DNA of 64,000 bases, from contig JAEXHI010000031.1 in NCBI GenBank assembly GCA_023450085.1, positions 425,191 through 489,190 of the forward strand, read 5' to 3'. Below, piece after piece: positions 53,489 to 63,000 of this stretch. A program made the translations under genes and the position numbers. Source of the DNA: Bacteroidota bacterium (GTDB lineage Bacteria; Bacteroidota; Bacteroidia; Sphingobacteriales; Sphingobacteriaceae). The notes beneath the pieces are model-generated. The model did no database searches and was not told the origin of the DNA. It saw nothing but the letters and a program-made list of their open reading frames with translations. Position 1 is the stretch's first letter. The number at the start of each line of letters is the position of its first letter.

Positions 53489-56400
53489 CTAGAACAAATT
53501 ATAAGTGAAACCAAACATGAACTCGGCACCTCGTTTATAGCTACGGTTGAGGTACTCATTGCCATACCATTTGCCCCCTGTATTTGGATTGGCATAAACT
53601 GTTTTGATGGCCGGATTCAAGATGTTTTTGGCATATCCCTTAAACAAGATCCGTTTACTTAACCTTTGGCTAAACACCAAGTCGAGCATAGCAAATGGAC
53701 GGGTATATAAATCTGGTTCACCGGTTAGGTTAATCTGCACCAAACGTTCACCTACCATATTAAAAGTTGCAGTAAGATCAGTACCCGATTTTTTGTTCAC
53801 ATAGTTTAACCAGGCATTGATACTGTAAGGTGCCTGTTCAAATAAAGGACTATTGGTAGGTGCATTACGATCAATAGACCAATTGGCGGCCAATCTTTCT
53901 GGTGTTTTTTTGATGTTACTTTGTGCCAACAACAGGTTTGAACCTAAAAAGAAATCTTTGGCAGGATCCCAAATCGTACCCAAATCTTTAACCAACTCCA
54001 GCTCTATACCATACACACGTCCTCTATTGGGATCATTTTGAAACTGGATGACTGGAAATTCGGGAAATGTAGCCGCCAAACCTTGGGTTTGTAAGCTGAA
54101 TACTTTCACTAGTTGGTTATTGATTTCTTTACCGAAGGCCGATACCGCAATAACTTCACCGGCAGCAGGAAACCACTCCCAACGGAAATCCAAGTTTTTG
54201 GTCGACTGGTTAATCAAATTTCTATTGCCCACCACAAGTCCCATTTGGAAAGCATCAAAATCATACACGTTGGTAATTTCTCGCAGCTCTGGCCTAGCCA
54301 AAGTAGTGTTAAAAGCAGCACGGAAATTCATATTCTTGTTGAGCGTGTAGGTAGCATTTACCGAGTAGAAAGGTTTATAGCCCTGTTTGTATACCGAATT
54401 AGGGTTTTGTGGATTTAGGTTAACGGTACCATTTTCGTTTGCCGCAATCAACGACGGATCTAAGAACACATTCTTGGTATCTACCGCAGACTGTATATTG
54501 GTATTCTCTAAACGAACACCGCCCACAACTCTCAATTGATCGGTAACTTTCAGGTCAAGCATGCCATAAAAAGCATTGGTTTCATAAAAACCGGTATAGT
54601 TATTCGGCGATTTCTGGATATTATAAAGGAAGCCTCCTACCGGAAAATCACCTTCACCAACGGCTCCTGAGGGTGTTTTAACACCTATCACTTCATTACT
54701 TACCAAGCGGTTAAGGTTACCCTCTACATTATACAATGGGATATAGGAAAATTTGCCTGGAGTGCTACCAGCGAACGATCCGTAGTTTGAAAAATTAGAT
54801 CCTGGCAAAAACAACACATTCTCTCCAAATTTGCGTTCCCTGTTCAGGTAATTAACGCCTAACTTAAACTCTTGCTTAACCCCAAAAAGAGAAAATGGCA
54901 CCGCTAAGTCAGCTTTATAATTATAATTAGTTTCGTCTAGTTTACGCCAGCGTCTACCATTCGGGTCTGCCTGCATAATGCCGTAGGGGCCAAATCCATT
55001 GACATAACCCGAGCTCAATGCGTAATATCTATCGGTATAACGGTATTGTGTATTAGGGGTACCAGGCAAATTATTGATTACCGGTACTTCATAGGCTCCA
55101 CCATTTCTTGGTTTATAGTCTACCAAGTTAACAAAACGATAATCTGGATCATTTTGGTCAGATTCTGACGTCGCAATATTATAGCTCAATCGTGGCGAGT
55201 ATTCCGTATTCAAGAACTTATGTTCTCCTTGTAGGTTGAAGGTGTGCAAAGTCCTAAACGTTTGTTTTAATGAATAGGTGGTACTGTTCACTTCGCCAGG
55301 CAAACCTGCATAATAATATCCACCACGCAAGTTTGATGCGGTATTTTCACCACCCCAACTGCCCAAATATTGGAAACTGATTTCATGTCTTGGACTTAAA
55401 CGATAGGTTAAACCCGCTAATACCCCATAATTCAAAGTCTCCATCCCCGTATTTTCCTTGTACGTTTGGTATTTTCCCATCACAATATTATTGGTAGTTG
55501 TGTAATTAGGAATTTTACGCTGGCTGTAGATATAAGGGTTTCCGGTGACCACCCCTTGGTAAATACTGTATTGGGTAAGGTCTCCATCGTAGATATTAGA
55601 AGTACGGCGATAGTAATTTCCTCCCAAAATAACCCCTAGCCTATGGTTTTTAAACACCTTATAACTATTGCCAAACGTGACCGAATAAATCTGGTTTAGC
55701 GGTGCTTTTTTGGTCTGTGAGGTCAATACTGGATCAAAGCTCTGCATGATGTTATTGATACGGCCCACTTCTTTACGTGTGCCTTCATCATAGCTGCTTG
55801 AAGCAATCATTTGCTGAATAGATCCTAATCCCCCAGGATACTGATTTGATAAGTTGAGAAAATCTTGAGAAAGATTCTTTTCATTGATTTTGGTACCGAA
55901 TGCGCCCATATCACTGTTCCAAAAACTGTTGTAATTCCCCCCAATACCTATGTTAGAGTTGAAACCAGATTGAGCCACCACATCAAAAGTCATCTTATCA
56001 GGTACTGATCTTGTTTTAAGTTCCACAATGCCCGATGCGGCATCCGCAGGCTTATCAGGAGTGACGGTTTTATAGATGGTGATATTATCCAATAAAGAGG
56101 CTGGCACTAGGTCTAAAGGAATAGAGCTTCGATCTGGATCAGATGAGGCCAAACGTACCCCATTTAGTTGACCAATTACCGAGCGATCGCCCAAACCACG
56201 TACTGCCACGTATTTATCATCGGTAATGGTAACGCCTGATACCCTTTGTAGTGCCTGGGTAGTGGTAATACTCCCTGTACGCTCTATCATTTGTGCAGAA
56301 ATGGCATCCTGTACAATCGAGGCATTCTTACGTTCGTCCAATACCGATGCTTCTGTACGGGTATTGCGACGTGCCTGTACCGTCACCTCGTTCAAGTTAG

Positions 56401-56998
56401 TGGCCAACTGTTGCAATGCTACAATTAGCTCCCCTTGTCCGCTGCTCACTCGCAGCTCTTTGGTTTGATAGCTCAGGTAAGAAAAAACGAGTATGGCGCC
56501 ATCTTCGGGCACAACAATCGAAAATTTACCGTCATTATCGGTCATCAAACCAGTTTGCGATCCTTTGATCCTAACGGAAGCACCAGGAATAGGTTTTTTA
56601 TCCGTTGCATCAATGACCTTTCCATTGATTTTTATTTGTTGTACAGCACCTCCTGTTTTTTCATTTTGTACAGGTCTATTAGCTGTTTTAATAATGGTCA
56701 CGTTTTTTTTCTTGATGACATAGGTATAAGGCAGCTCTGCAAAACACAGTGACAGCACTTTGTTTATTTCGGCTTTGTTTACATCTAATGTAATTTTAGG
56801 AGCGCCATCAAAGATTTCCGCATCATAGAAAAAATCATACCCTGCCTGTTTTCTGATTTCTTGGAGGATTTCGGGTATGGATGCTTGTTTTTTTAAGGTC
56901 AAATGTTGACCATAGGTTGCCGCACTCAATTGCAATAGGCAACAGGTCAATAGTACCATGGTGATTTTCATAACACGCATGACTAAATAAAAATTCAT
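53489..56998 (-). CDS. TonB-dependent receptor with STN domain
   Basis: The protein has 1169 residues; Met7 may be the true start. A signal peptide precedes an STN domain (about 32-110, IPEILQEIRKQAGYDFFYDA). The carboxypeptidase-like domain is at about 123-200 (INGKVIDATDKKPIPGASVR), the plug at about 225-330 (RVSGVTITDDKYVAVRGLGD), then the barrel, ending in FGFTYNLF. The STN domain should talk to the FecR protein encoded upstream, so this receptor both transports and signals. It is the third gene of the sigma/FecR operon. Its plug and barrel resemble those of the receptor at 8324, suggesting related substrates. Confidence 0.93.
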   Translation of the reverse strand: MNFYLVMRVMKITMVLLTCCLLQLSAATYGQHLTLKKQASIPEILQEIRKQAGYDFFYDAEIFDGAPKITLDVNKAEINKVLSLCFAELPYTYVIKKKNVTIIKTANRPVQNEKTGGAVQQIKINGKVIDATDKKPIPGASVRIKGSQTGLMTDNDGKFSIVVPEDGAILVFSYLSYQTKELRVSSGQGELIVALQQLATNLNEVTVQARRNTRTEASVLDERKNASIVQDAISAQMIERTGSITTTQALQRVSGVTITDDKYVAVRGLGDRSVIGQLNGVRLASSDPDRSSIPLDLVPASLLDNITIYKTVTPDKPADAASGIVELKTRSVPDKMTFDVVAQSGFNSNIGIGGNYNSFWNSDMGAFGTKINEKNLSQDFLNLSNQYPGGLGSIQQMIASSSYDEGTRKEVGRINNIMQSFDPVLTSQTKKAPLNQIYSVTFGNSYKVFKNHRLGVILGGNYYRRTSNIYDGDLTQYSIYQGVVTGNPYIYSQRKIPNYTTTNNIVMGKYQTYKENTGMETLNYGVLAGLTYRLSPRHEISFQYLGSWGGENTASNLRGGYYYAGLPGEVNSTTYSLKQTFRTLHTFNLQGEHKFLNTEYSPRLSYNIATSESDQNDPDYRFVNLVDYKPRNGGAYEVPVINNLPGTPNTQYRYTDRYYALSSGYVNGFGPYGIMQADPNGRRWRKLDETNYNYKADLAVPFSLFGVKQEFKLGVNYLNRERKFGENVLFLPGSNFSNYGSFAGSTPGKFSYIPLYNVEGNLNRLVSNEVIGVKTPSGAVGEGDFPVGGFLYNIQKSPNNYTGFYETNAFYGMLDLKVTDQLRVVGGVRLENTNIQSAVDTKNVFLDPSLIAANENGTVNLNPQNPNSVYKQGYKPFYSVNATYTLNKNMNFRAAFNTTLARPELREITNVYDFDAFQMGLVVGNRNLINQSTKNLDFRWEWFPAAGEVIAVSAFGKEINNQLVKVFSLQTQGLAATFPEFPVIQFQNDPNRGRVYGIELELVKDLGTIWDPAKDFFLGSNLLLAQSNIKKTPERLAANWSIDRNAPTNSPLFEQAPYSINAWLNYVNKKSGTDLTATFNMVGERLVQINLTGEPDLYTRPFAMLDLVFSQRLSKRILFKGYAKNILNPAIKTVYANPNTGGKWYGNEYLNRSYKRGAEFMFGFTYNLF

Positions 56999-57122
56999 AT
57001 TTTTGTCTTGTAGTTAGTGTTGTTTTTAAGAATTGTAAGCGAATATTTTTGAAGAAGACCTGACTTTTGGGCGGAAGATGTTAGCGCATCTCCGCCTCTT
57101 TTTTTTGGCCCTGTTATGGTAA

Positions 57123-58235
57123 CTATGGTGTCACTACGAGCCTCCTTTCTTTTAAAGTAAGTTTGATTTTGCCCAGAGCGGAAATCATTTCCATCACATC
57201 AGCCAAAGGTTGGCTTCTTGCTACCATTCCCGTAAATCGCAATTTTCCAAGCGATTCAGGACAATCAATTTCTACATCATACCATCTGGAAATTTTATAA
57301 AGGATGCTTTTAAGCTCCTCCCTCTTGAATACAAAATCGCCATTGATCCACGCCAACTGGCTTTCCATATCTGCCGCTCCTACTGAAATATCATTGGCAA
57401 CCATGGCTTGTTGGCCAGGGCGTAACAATGCCGAACGACCAGAAGAGGTACTAACCCTTACACTTCCCTCTACTAAAGTAGTTTGGATATAGGGTTCCTC
57501 TTTATAGGCGTTTACGTTAAACTGAGTTCCCAATACTTGTATCTGTTGTTGGGCTGTCTCTACAAAAAATGGCATCCTACCAGTATGGTCAGGCAAATCA
57601 ACCTTGGCTACCTCAAAGTAAACCTCCCCAGTCATTTTTACCCTACGCTCATGCTTCCCAAAATTTACGGGATAACTCAGAGAAGAAGCCGCATTTAATT
57701 TAGCTAGGGAACCATCTGGAAGTTTAATGGTATAGGTTTCTCCCTTACTTGTGGAAAGGATGTTAAATCCCGAGCCTTCGCCCTTCGCGGCTTTAACTTC
57801 GTAGGTAAGCTCGCCATTTTTGGTCTTGGATATGGTTAGTCCCTCTTCAGTGGCTACCTGCCCTACCTGCAAGTCTACCAACAAAATCTTCTTGCCATCT
57901 GACAAGGTTAAGCTTGCGGCTTCACGTCCAGGTTTTACCGCAGCAACTTGATTTTGCTCAGTTCGTTTTGATGAGTTAAGGAATAGATAGCCAAAAGTCA
58001 AAGTCAGTAATAAAGAAGCTGCAATAGCAACTGGTACCCGCAAACGGCGCACAAGTGAATATGGTTTTCTCTTTACTTCACTTTCATCCTCAACGATAGT
58101 ATTTGTAGCAACACGCTGCCAAAGCTCCTGCCTCAACCCTTCTTTTTCAACAATGTTTTTCAGTAAATCAACAGGCTGTTGATCATCCACCGACTGAAAC
58201 CACCGATCAAACTCTTCTTTGTTTTTAGAATTCAT
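57123..58235 (-). CDS. FecR-family anti-sigma factor
   Basis: The 370-residue protein has an N-terminal cytoplasmic part, a membrane helix (about 66-86) and the FecR domain (about 165-265, with GEVYFEVAKVDLPDHTGRMP and VLGTQFNVNAY). A DUF4974 domain follows (about 290-368, VFKREELKSILYKISRWYDV, FTGMVARSQPLADVMEMI). It regulates the sigma factor encoded 70 bases upstream. The receptor gene follows after 124 bases. Its pairing with the STN receptor mirrors the cluster at 6474-11608. Confidence 0.93.
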   Translation of the reverse strand: MNSKNKEEFDRWFQSVDDQQPVDLLKNIVEKEGLRQELWQRVATNTIVEDESEVKRKPYSLVRRLRVPVAIAASLLLTLTFGYLFLNSSKRTEQNQVAAVKPGREAASLTLSDGKKILLVDLQVGQVATEEGLTISKTKNGELTYEVKAAKGEGSGFNILSTSKGETYTIKLPDGSLAKLNAASSLSYPVNFGKHERRVKMTGEVYFEVAKVDLPDHTGRMPFFVETAQQQIQVLGTQFNVNAYKEEPYIQTTLVEGSVRVSTSSGRSALLRPGQQAMVANDISVGAADMESQLAWINGDFVFKREELKSILYKISRWYDVEIDCPESLGKLRFTGMVARSQPLADVMEMISALGKIKLTLKERRLVVTP

Positions 58236-58305
58236 TTTTTCTGCTTATACACTATGATGTATAGCGAAAAGCAAAAAGGTCCGTTAATAAAAGATTAAGA
58301 ATAAG

Positions 58306-58896
58306 TTAAATCTGCTGCGATAGCATTTCGGTAATGAGCAGTACAGAAAGCGTTTCGGCCGAGTAACTGCCCAAATGCAGCCTCAACCGCTTTAGCGCAT
58401 CAGAAATATTGTTTTTCACTGTCTTTTCAGAAAGCGTCAATTCGGCAGCAATTTCCCGAATGCTCTTGCCTTCTTCCCTACTTAGAGTAAAACATTTACG
58501 AACATTGTCGGGCATCTTTTGTAGTTCGTCGGTCACCAAACGGTCTACCTCCCTAAACAGCAACTGTCCGTCTGCCTCAAGCGGCACACTCACCACAGCC
58601 TGCATCTCCTCTTTAACTTGCCTTAATTGATTCCGACGATAAAGACTATATAACTGATTTCTTGCAGCAGAAAATAGATAAGGTTCCAATCCACTTTTTA
58701 CAGAGAGGGAAGCCCTACTGTTCCATAAATAAACAAAAATATCCTGTACTACATCCAAAGTTTCTTCCCTATCGTTCAACCTACGATAAACAATGCCAAA
58801 CAAATAGTCCCAATACCTATTGAAGAGTATTTCAAATGCAGCATGGTCATCTTGCTTAATGGCTTCCAGTAGTTCTTTGTCCGAAGGAGTATTCAT
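58306..58896 (-). CDS. ECF RNA polymerase sigma factor
   Basis: The 196-residue protein has region 2 (about 20-90, FEILFNRYWDYLFGIVYRRL, ETLDVVQDIFVYLW) and region 4 (about 130-185, LQKMPDNVRKCFTLSREEGK, IREIAAELTLSEKTVKNNIS). It is the first gene of the long minus-strand operon and probably drives it. A -7 type box (TAGCTTTG on the minus strand) lies at 58913-58920. It shares only general family features with the sigma factor at 6474, so the two clusters are likely tuned separately. Confidence 0.94.
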   Translation of the reverse strand: MNTPSDKELLEAIKQDDHAAFEILFNRYWDYLFGIVYRRLNDREETLDVVQDIFVYLWNSRASLSVKSGLEPYLFSAARNQLYSLYRRNQLRQVKEEMQAVVSVPLEADGQLLFREVDRLVTDELQKMPDNVRKCFTLSREEGKSIREIAAELTLSEKTVKNNISDALKRLRLHLGSYSAETLSVLLITEMLSQQI

Positions 58897-58912
58897 TTGA
58901 ATATTTACGATG

Positions 58913-58920
58913 CAAAGCTA
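58913..58920 (-). promoter_or_regulatory. Possible -7 box (TAGCTTTG) for the sigma/fasciclin operon
   Basis: On the minus strand the octamer fits TAnnTTTG, 16 bases before the sigma-factor ATG. No clear -33 TTTG at the expected distance, so this is tentative. Confidence 0.4.
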
Positions 58921-59081
58921 AGAGCCTATTTGTTAACATATCATTAAATTAACATCTACATTACCACATGTTTGAAACCTTCGTTGTACGTTCTACTCAG
59001 AGCAGTGACCTTAAGCCTAGCCTAATGTATTTTCATATCGTGAAATTTTATCGGTCAAATTTTCAGGATGGGATACTTCAC

Positions 59082-59107
59082 AAAAAAAGCCCCGTACGTA
59101 CGGGGCC
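59082..59107 (-). terminator. Intrinsic terminator of the PorP/SprF operon
   Basis: The palindrome GCCCCGTACGTACGGGGC at 59089-59106 is followed on the minus strand by seven T. It lies 34 bases beyond the PorP/SprF stop codon in its direction of transcription. Confidence 0.9.
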
Positions 59108-59140
59108 TTTATAATTTATCAAGAATGAGCGAAGTTCTAG

Positions 59141-60058
59141 TTATTTAAAAAGGTTCATCTTTAAATTCACTTCGAAACTACCATTGGTCTGGCCTGCCAG
59201 TGCTGCGGTATTAGAAGTGTAAACACCCATTAGGTCAAACGTTTTCGACACCTTTGCAATAAATCCAAAGGAAGTGCTTTTATTAGTATGGTACATACCC
59301 ATCAGCCCAATCTTATCCTCTACGAAGGTGAAGTTCGCCCCCATGTCAAATATGTTATCGAAGCCGCGTACTGAACGGAATGCCACTTTGGGCTCTAGTC
59401 CCACACCTTGATTTTCAGAAAGGCGTAGTTTATAGCTCGCCGCTACAAAATACCTCGCTTCATTAACCACTCGGTCGTCATCTTTGTTAAAGCCCAAGGT
59501 ATTCCTTAGGTTAGGCATAGAGGCCTGTATATTTAACTTGTCGCTGGTGTAGGCTACCCCAAAATCACCATCTAGGTATTTCTCCCTTTGGTTGAAGTTT
59601 CTTGTAGAAGGATCATCAATATCCCCATCCAAGATGTTATAATCTACCCTTTCGTCCATAAGGCCAACCGAGACACCGAAACTCAATTTGTCGCTACCGG
59701 CGCTTAGCGGAAGGTGATAGGCATAGGTACCCATGATACGGGTGCGCTTGTAAAGACCTGTCTGGTCGTTATAAATGTTCAGTCCCAACCCAGCCCTAGA
59801 AGTCATCGCATAGGACCCAGTCAACGACTGGATCTTTGGCGAACCTGGCATGCTGCTCCATTGCTGACGATAACCAAGGTCCAGTTCTAGTCCCTGATGC
59901 TTTCCCGCAAAAGCTGGATTGTTCAGATATTGGTTTTGGAAGTACATGGCACCTAGTGGTGCCAATTGTGCACTGGCTGTACCGAACCCTAGGCCCGATA
60001 TCAGCAATGCCATCATATATCTTTTCATTTTCATGAGCTTATCCATTTTTGTGTTCAT
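59141..60058 (-). CDS. PorP/SprF family type IX secretion membrane protein
   Basis: The 305-residue protein has a signal peptide (about residues 12-30). The mature start QLAPLGAMYFQNQYLNNPAF is the usual PorP/SprF opening, followed by LGYRQQWSSMPGSPKIQSLTG and alternating strands of an outer-membrane beta barrel ending in EVNLKMNLFK. SprF-like proteins are needed for export or surface attachment of partner proteins with a type B sorting domain. The partner is directly upstream: the MBG-repeat protein ends 10 bases before this gene. The pair therefore matches the SprB/SprF arrangement of gliding adhesins. Confidence 0.93.
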   Translation of the reverse strand: MNTKMDKLMKMKRYMMALLISGLGFGTASAQLAPLGAMYFQNQYLNNPAFAGKHQGLELDLGYRQQWSSMPGSPKIQSLTGSYAMTSRAGLGLNIYNDQTGLYKRTRIMGTYAYHLPLSAGSDKLSFGVSVGLMDERVDYNILDGDIDDPSTRNFNQREKYLDGDFGVAYTSDKLNIQASMPNLRNTLGFNKDDDRVVNEARYFVAASYKLRLSENQGVGLEPKVAFRSVRGFDNIFDMGANFTFVEDKIGLMGMYHTNKSTSFGFIAKVSKTFDLMGVYTSNTAALAGQTNGSFEVNLKMNLFK

Positions 60059-60068
60059 CCTACCCTCC

Positions 60069-63000
60069 TTAGTCCCTTACAATTGATACGAAACCTTTTT
60101 TCTTGAACTTTCCACCATCAAAATCTATGATGTAATAGTACGTGCCTTTGGCCAATGGCGAACCATTGTAAGTACCGTCCCAAGTATTATCATAAGTTTT
60201 TTTGCTGTATACTACCCTTCCAGCAACATCATAAATCTTGATCTCGTGGTTAGGGTATACATCGATGTTACGTATGATCAGGTAATCATTTTTACCATCT
60301 CCATTCGGAGTAAGGATATTCGTACCCGAGATCAACGCATAATCGTCCAGTACCTTAATGGTGATAGTTTTGGTTTCACTACAACCATTTGCATTAGTTC
60401 CAGTAACCGTATAGGTAGTGGTCTGTCTAGGTCTAACTTGCAATGTTGCTGTACCAGCCCCGCTCAGGATGCTGTTGTCGGCAGCCCAACTGTAAGTAAC
60501 CGCACCCGTAACATTTAAAGATACTACGTCACCTTTACTAATTTCTAAGCCCTTATTACTGCTGATGCTCAATACAGGCAATGCGTTCACCGTGATCACA
60601 AAAGTACGGCTGTAGGTATCTACTCCGCCATTAGCTGTTCCACCATTATCTTTAACCGTTACAGTAACTGTAGCTGTGCCCACTACACCTGTTTTAACCT
60701 GATAAACCAAGGTTCCAGTAGCTCCGCTGCCAGATACCGTTAATGCATCAAACAAACCTGGATTATTGCTGCTCACGGATAAACCAGTAGTTTGACTAGT
60801 TTCAGGACCTGCACTAATGCCTGTTAAAGCCACATTCTGTGAAGTTCTTGTATAGCATATCGTTTGGTTAGCTACAACAGCCAAAGTAGGCACTTCATTC
60901 ACATCTGTTAAACTGATCGTTAACACTCTATCCAATGAGAATCCGTATTGCGTGGTGCTCCTCACTCTAACGCTGTAAGTTGCTTTGGTTTCGTAATCCA
61001 AGCTGGCAGCAGTATTCAATGAAGTTCCTGAAATGGCAAACAAAGCATTATCTGTATCGCCAGCTCCAGCAACCAGGCTATAAGTAAAGGTTGCCGCAGG
61101 ATCGTCAGAAGTGCTGCTCAATGTTCCAGCAGTCGTTCCCGCAGGTCTGTTCTCTAGCAAGGTCACAGCAGCCAAATTAACACTGGTTGGTGCTCCTGGT
61201 TTAACTTTAAGCACACCACCTACATAAGTAATGGTATAATTAGCTGCCGCTGCACCGCTTGCCGTAATAGGATAATCGCCCATTGGGCTATTGGTTACCG
61301 CAGTAGTGCTTAAGCTTACTGGTGAAGTCAATACACTAGAAGTCTCACTATTCACAAATCCGGTATAGCTAGCCGTTAATGGCGGGTTAACCGTACCTAC
61401 AAATTTCTCTTTGTTATCAGCGGTAATGGTCAATGCTTTCAAGTTTACCGTTAATGCATTGTTCACATAACTGATGGTATAATTACCTAATCCAGTACCC
61501 ACTGCTGCTGAAATGACAATCGGATAAGTAGAACCTGCTACGGTAGCGTTAGCTGCCGCACCGGTACTATTTAAAGTCACACTGGTAATGGCATCGCTAT
61601 TGGTCAAACCAACCGAAGTAAATTCAGTGCCTGCAAAAGTCACCGCATCACCATAGGTTTTAGTCCTTGCAGAAGCCGTGATGGTCAACGCTTTCTGCGT
61701 AACGGTCAAAGTACCATTTGGATTGGTCACAGTATAATTCCCTAACTTACTATCAGGATCCACAAACGTAGCTACAATCGGATAGCTATTGCCTATCGCT
61801 GCTGTTGCTACCGCCCCTGTGCTATTTCTGGTCACCGTAATGTTATCTCCGTTCTGGATACCAGTAATGCTACCCGCAAAATCAGTGTTCACTAGTACAC
61901 TACCATAAACTTTAGAGCGGTTAGTATTAGCCACAACCAAAGCTCTAGGAGTTACCGTTAAAGCACCATTTACATAACTGATATTGTAATTGCTTAGTCC
62001 TGTACCAACTGCTGCTGTAGCTACAATTGGATAAGTAGAACCTGCTACGGTGGCGGTAGCTGCCGTACCAGTACTATTTAAAGTAACACTGGCAACCGCA
62101 TCGCTATTGGTCAAACCAACCGAAGTAAATTCAGTACCTACAAAAGTCACCACATCACCATAGGTTTTAGTTCTTGCCGAAGCCGTAATGGTCAATGCTT
62201 TCTGGGTAACGGTCAAGGTACCATTTGGATTGGTCACCGTATAGTTTCCTAACTTACTGTCAGGATCGGCAAGTGTAGCCACAATCGGATAGCTATTGCC
62301 TATCGCTGCTGTTGCTGCCGCCCCTGTGCTATTTCTGGTCACCGTGATGTTATCGCTATTCTGGATACCAGTAATACTACCTGCAAAATCAGTGTTCACC
62401 AGTGCATCTCCATAAACTTTAGAGCGGTCAGTGTTGGCGACAACCAGAGCTCTAGTAGTTACTGTTAAAGCACCATTTACATAACTGATGGTATAGTTAC
62501 CTAATCCAGTACCAACTGCTGCAGTAGCTACAATCGGATAGGTAGAACCTGCTACGGTAGCAGTAGCTGCCGCACCGGTACTATTTAAAGTCACACTAGT
62601 AATGGCATCGCTATTGGTCAAACCAACCGAAGTAAATTCAGTGCCTGCGAAAACCACCTCATCACCATAGGTTTTAGTCCTTGCGGAAGCCGTGATGGTC
62701 AATGCTTTCTGGGTAATGCTAAGTGTACCCGCTACATAACTGATCGTATAGTTTGAGCTTGCTGCACCAGATGCCGTAATCGCATAAGGGCTGCCTGCTA
62801 CAGAAGAGGCTACCGTTGCAGTAGTGCTCAACGTTGGCTGGGTCGTTAAACTCAATGGTGTATCGCCATTCACAAAACCGCTGTAGCTCGCGGTAAGCGT
62901 AGGTACTGGCGCCCCGTAAGCTTTGGTCTGGTTATTGGCCGTAATCGTCAATGGGGCTGTGGTAACGCTTAGCGTACCCGCAACATAACTGATCGTATAG

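Noticed and set aside
43773..56998. Polysaccharide utilisation locus (SusC/SusD type)
   Set aside because: There is no SusD homologue, glycoside hydrolase or polysaccharide lyase among the genes; fasciclin and DUF4397-like lipoproteins occupy the positions instead.
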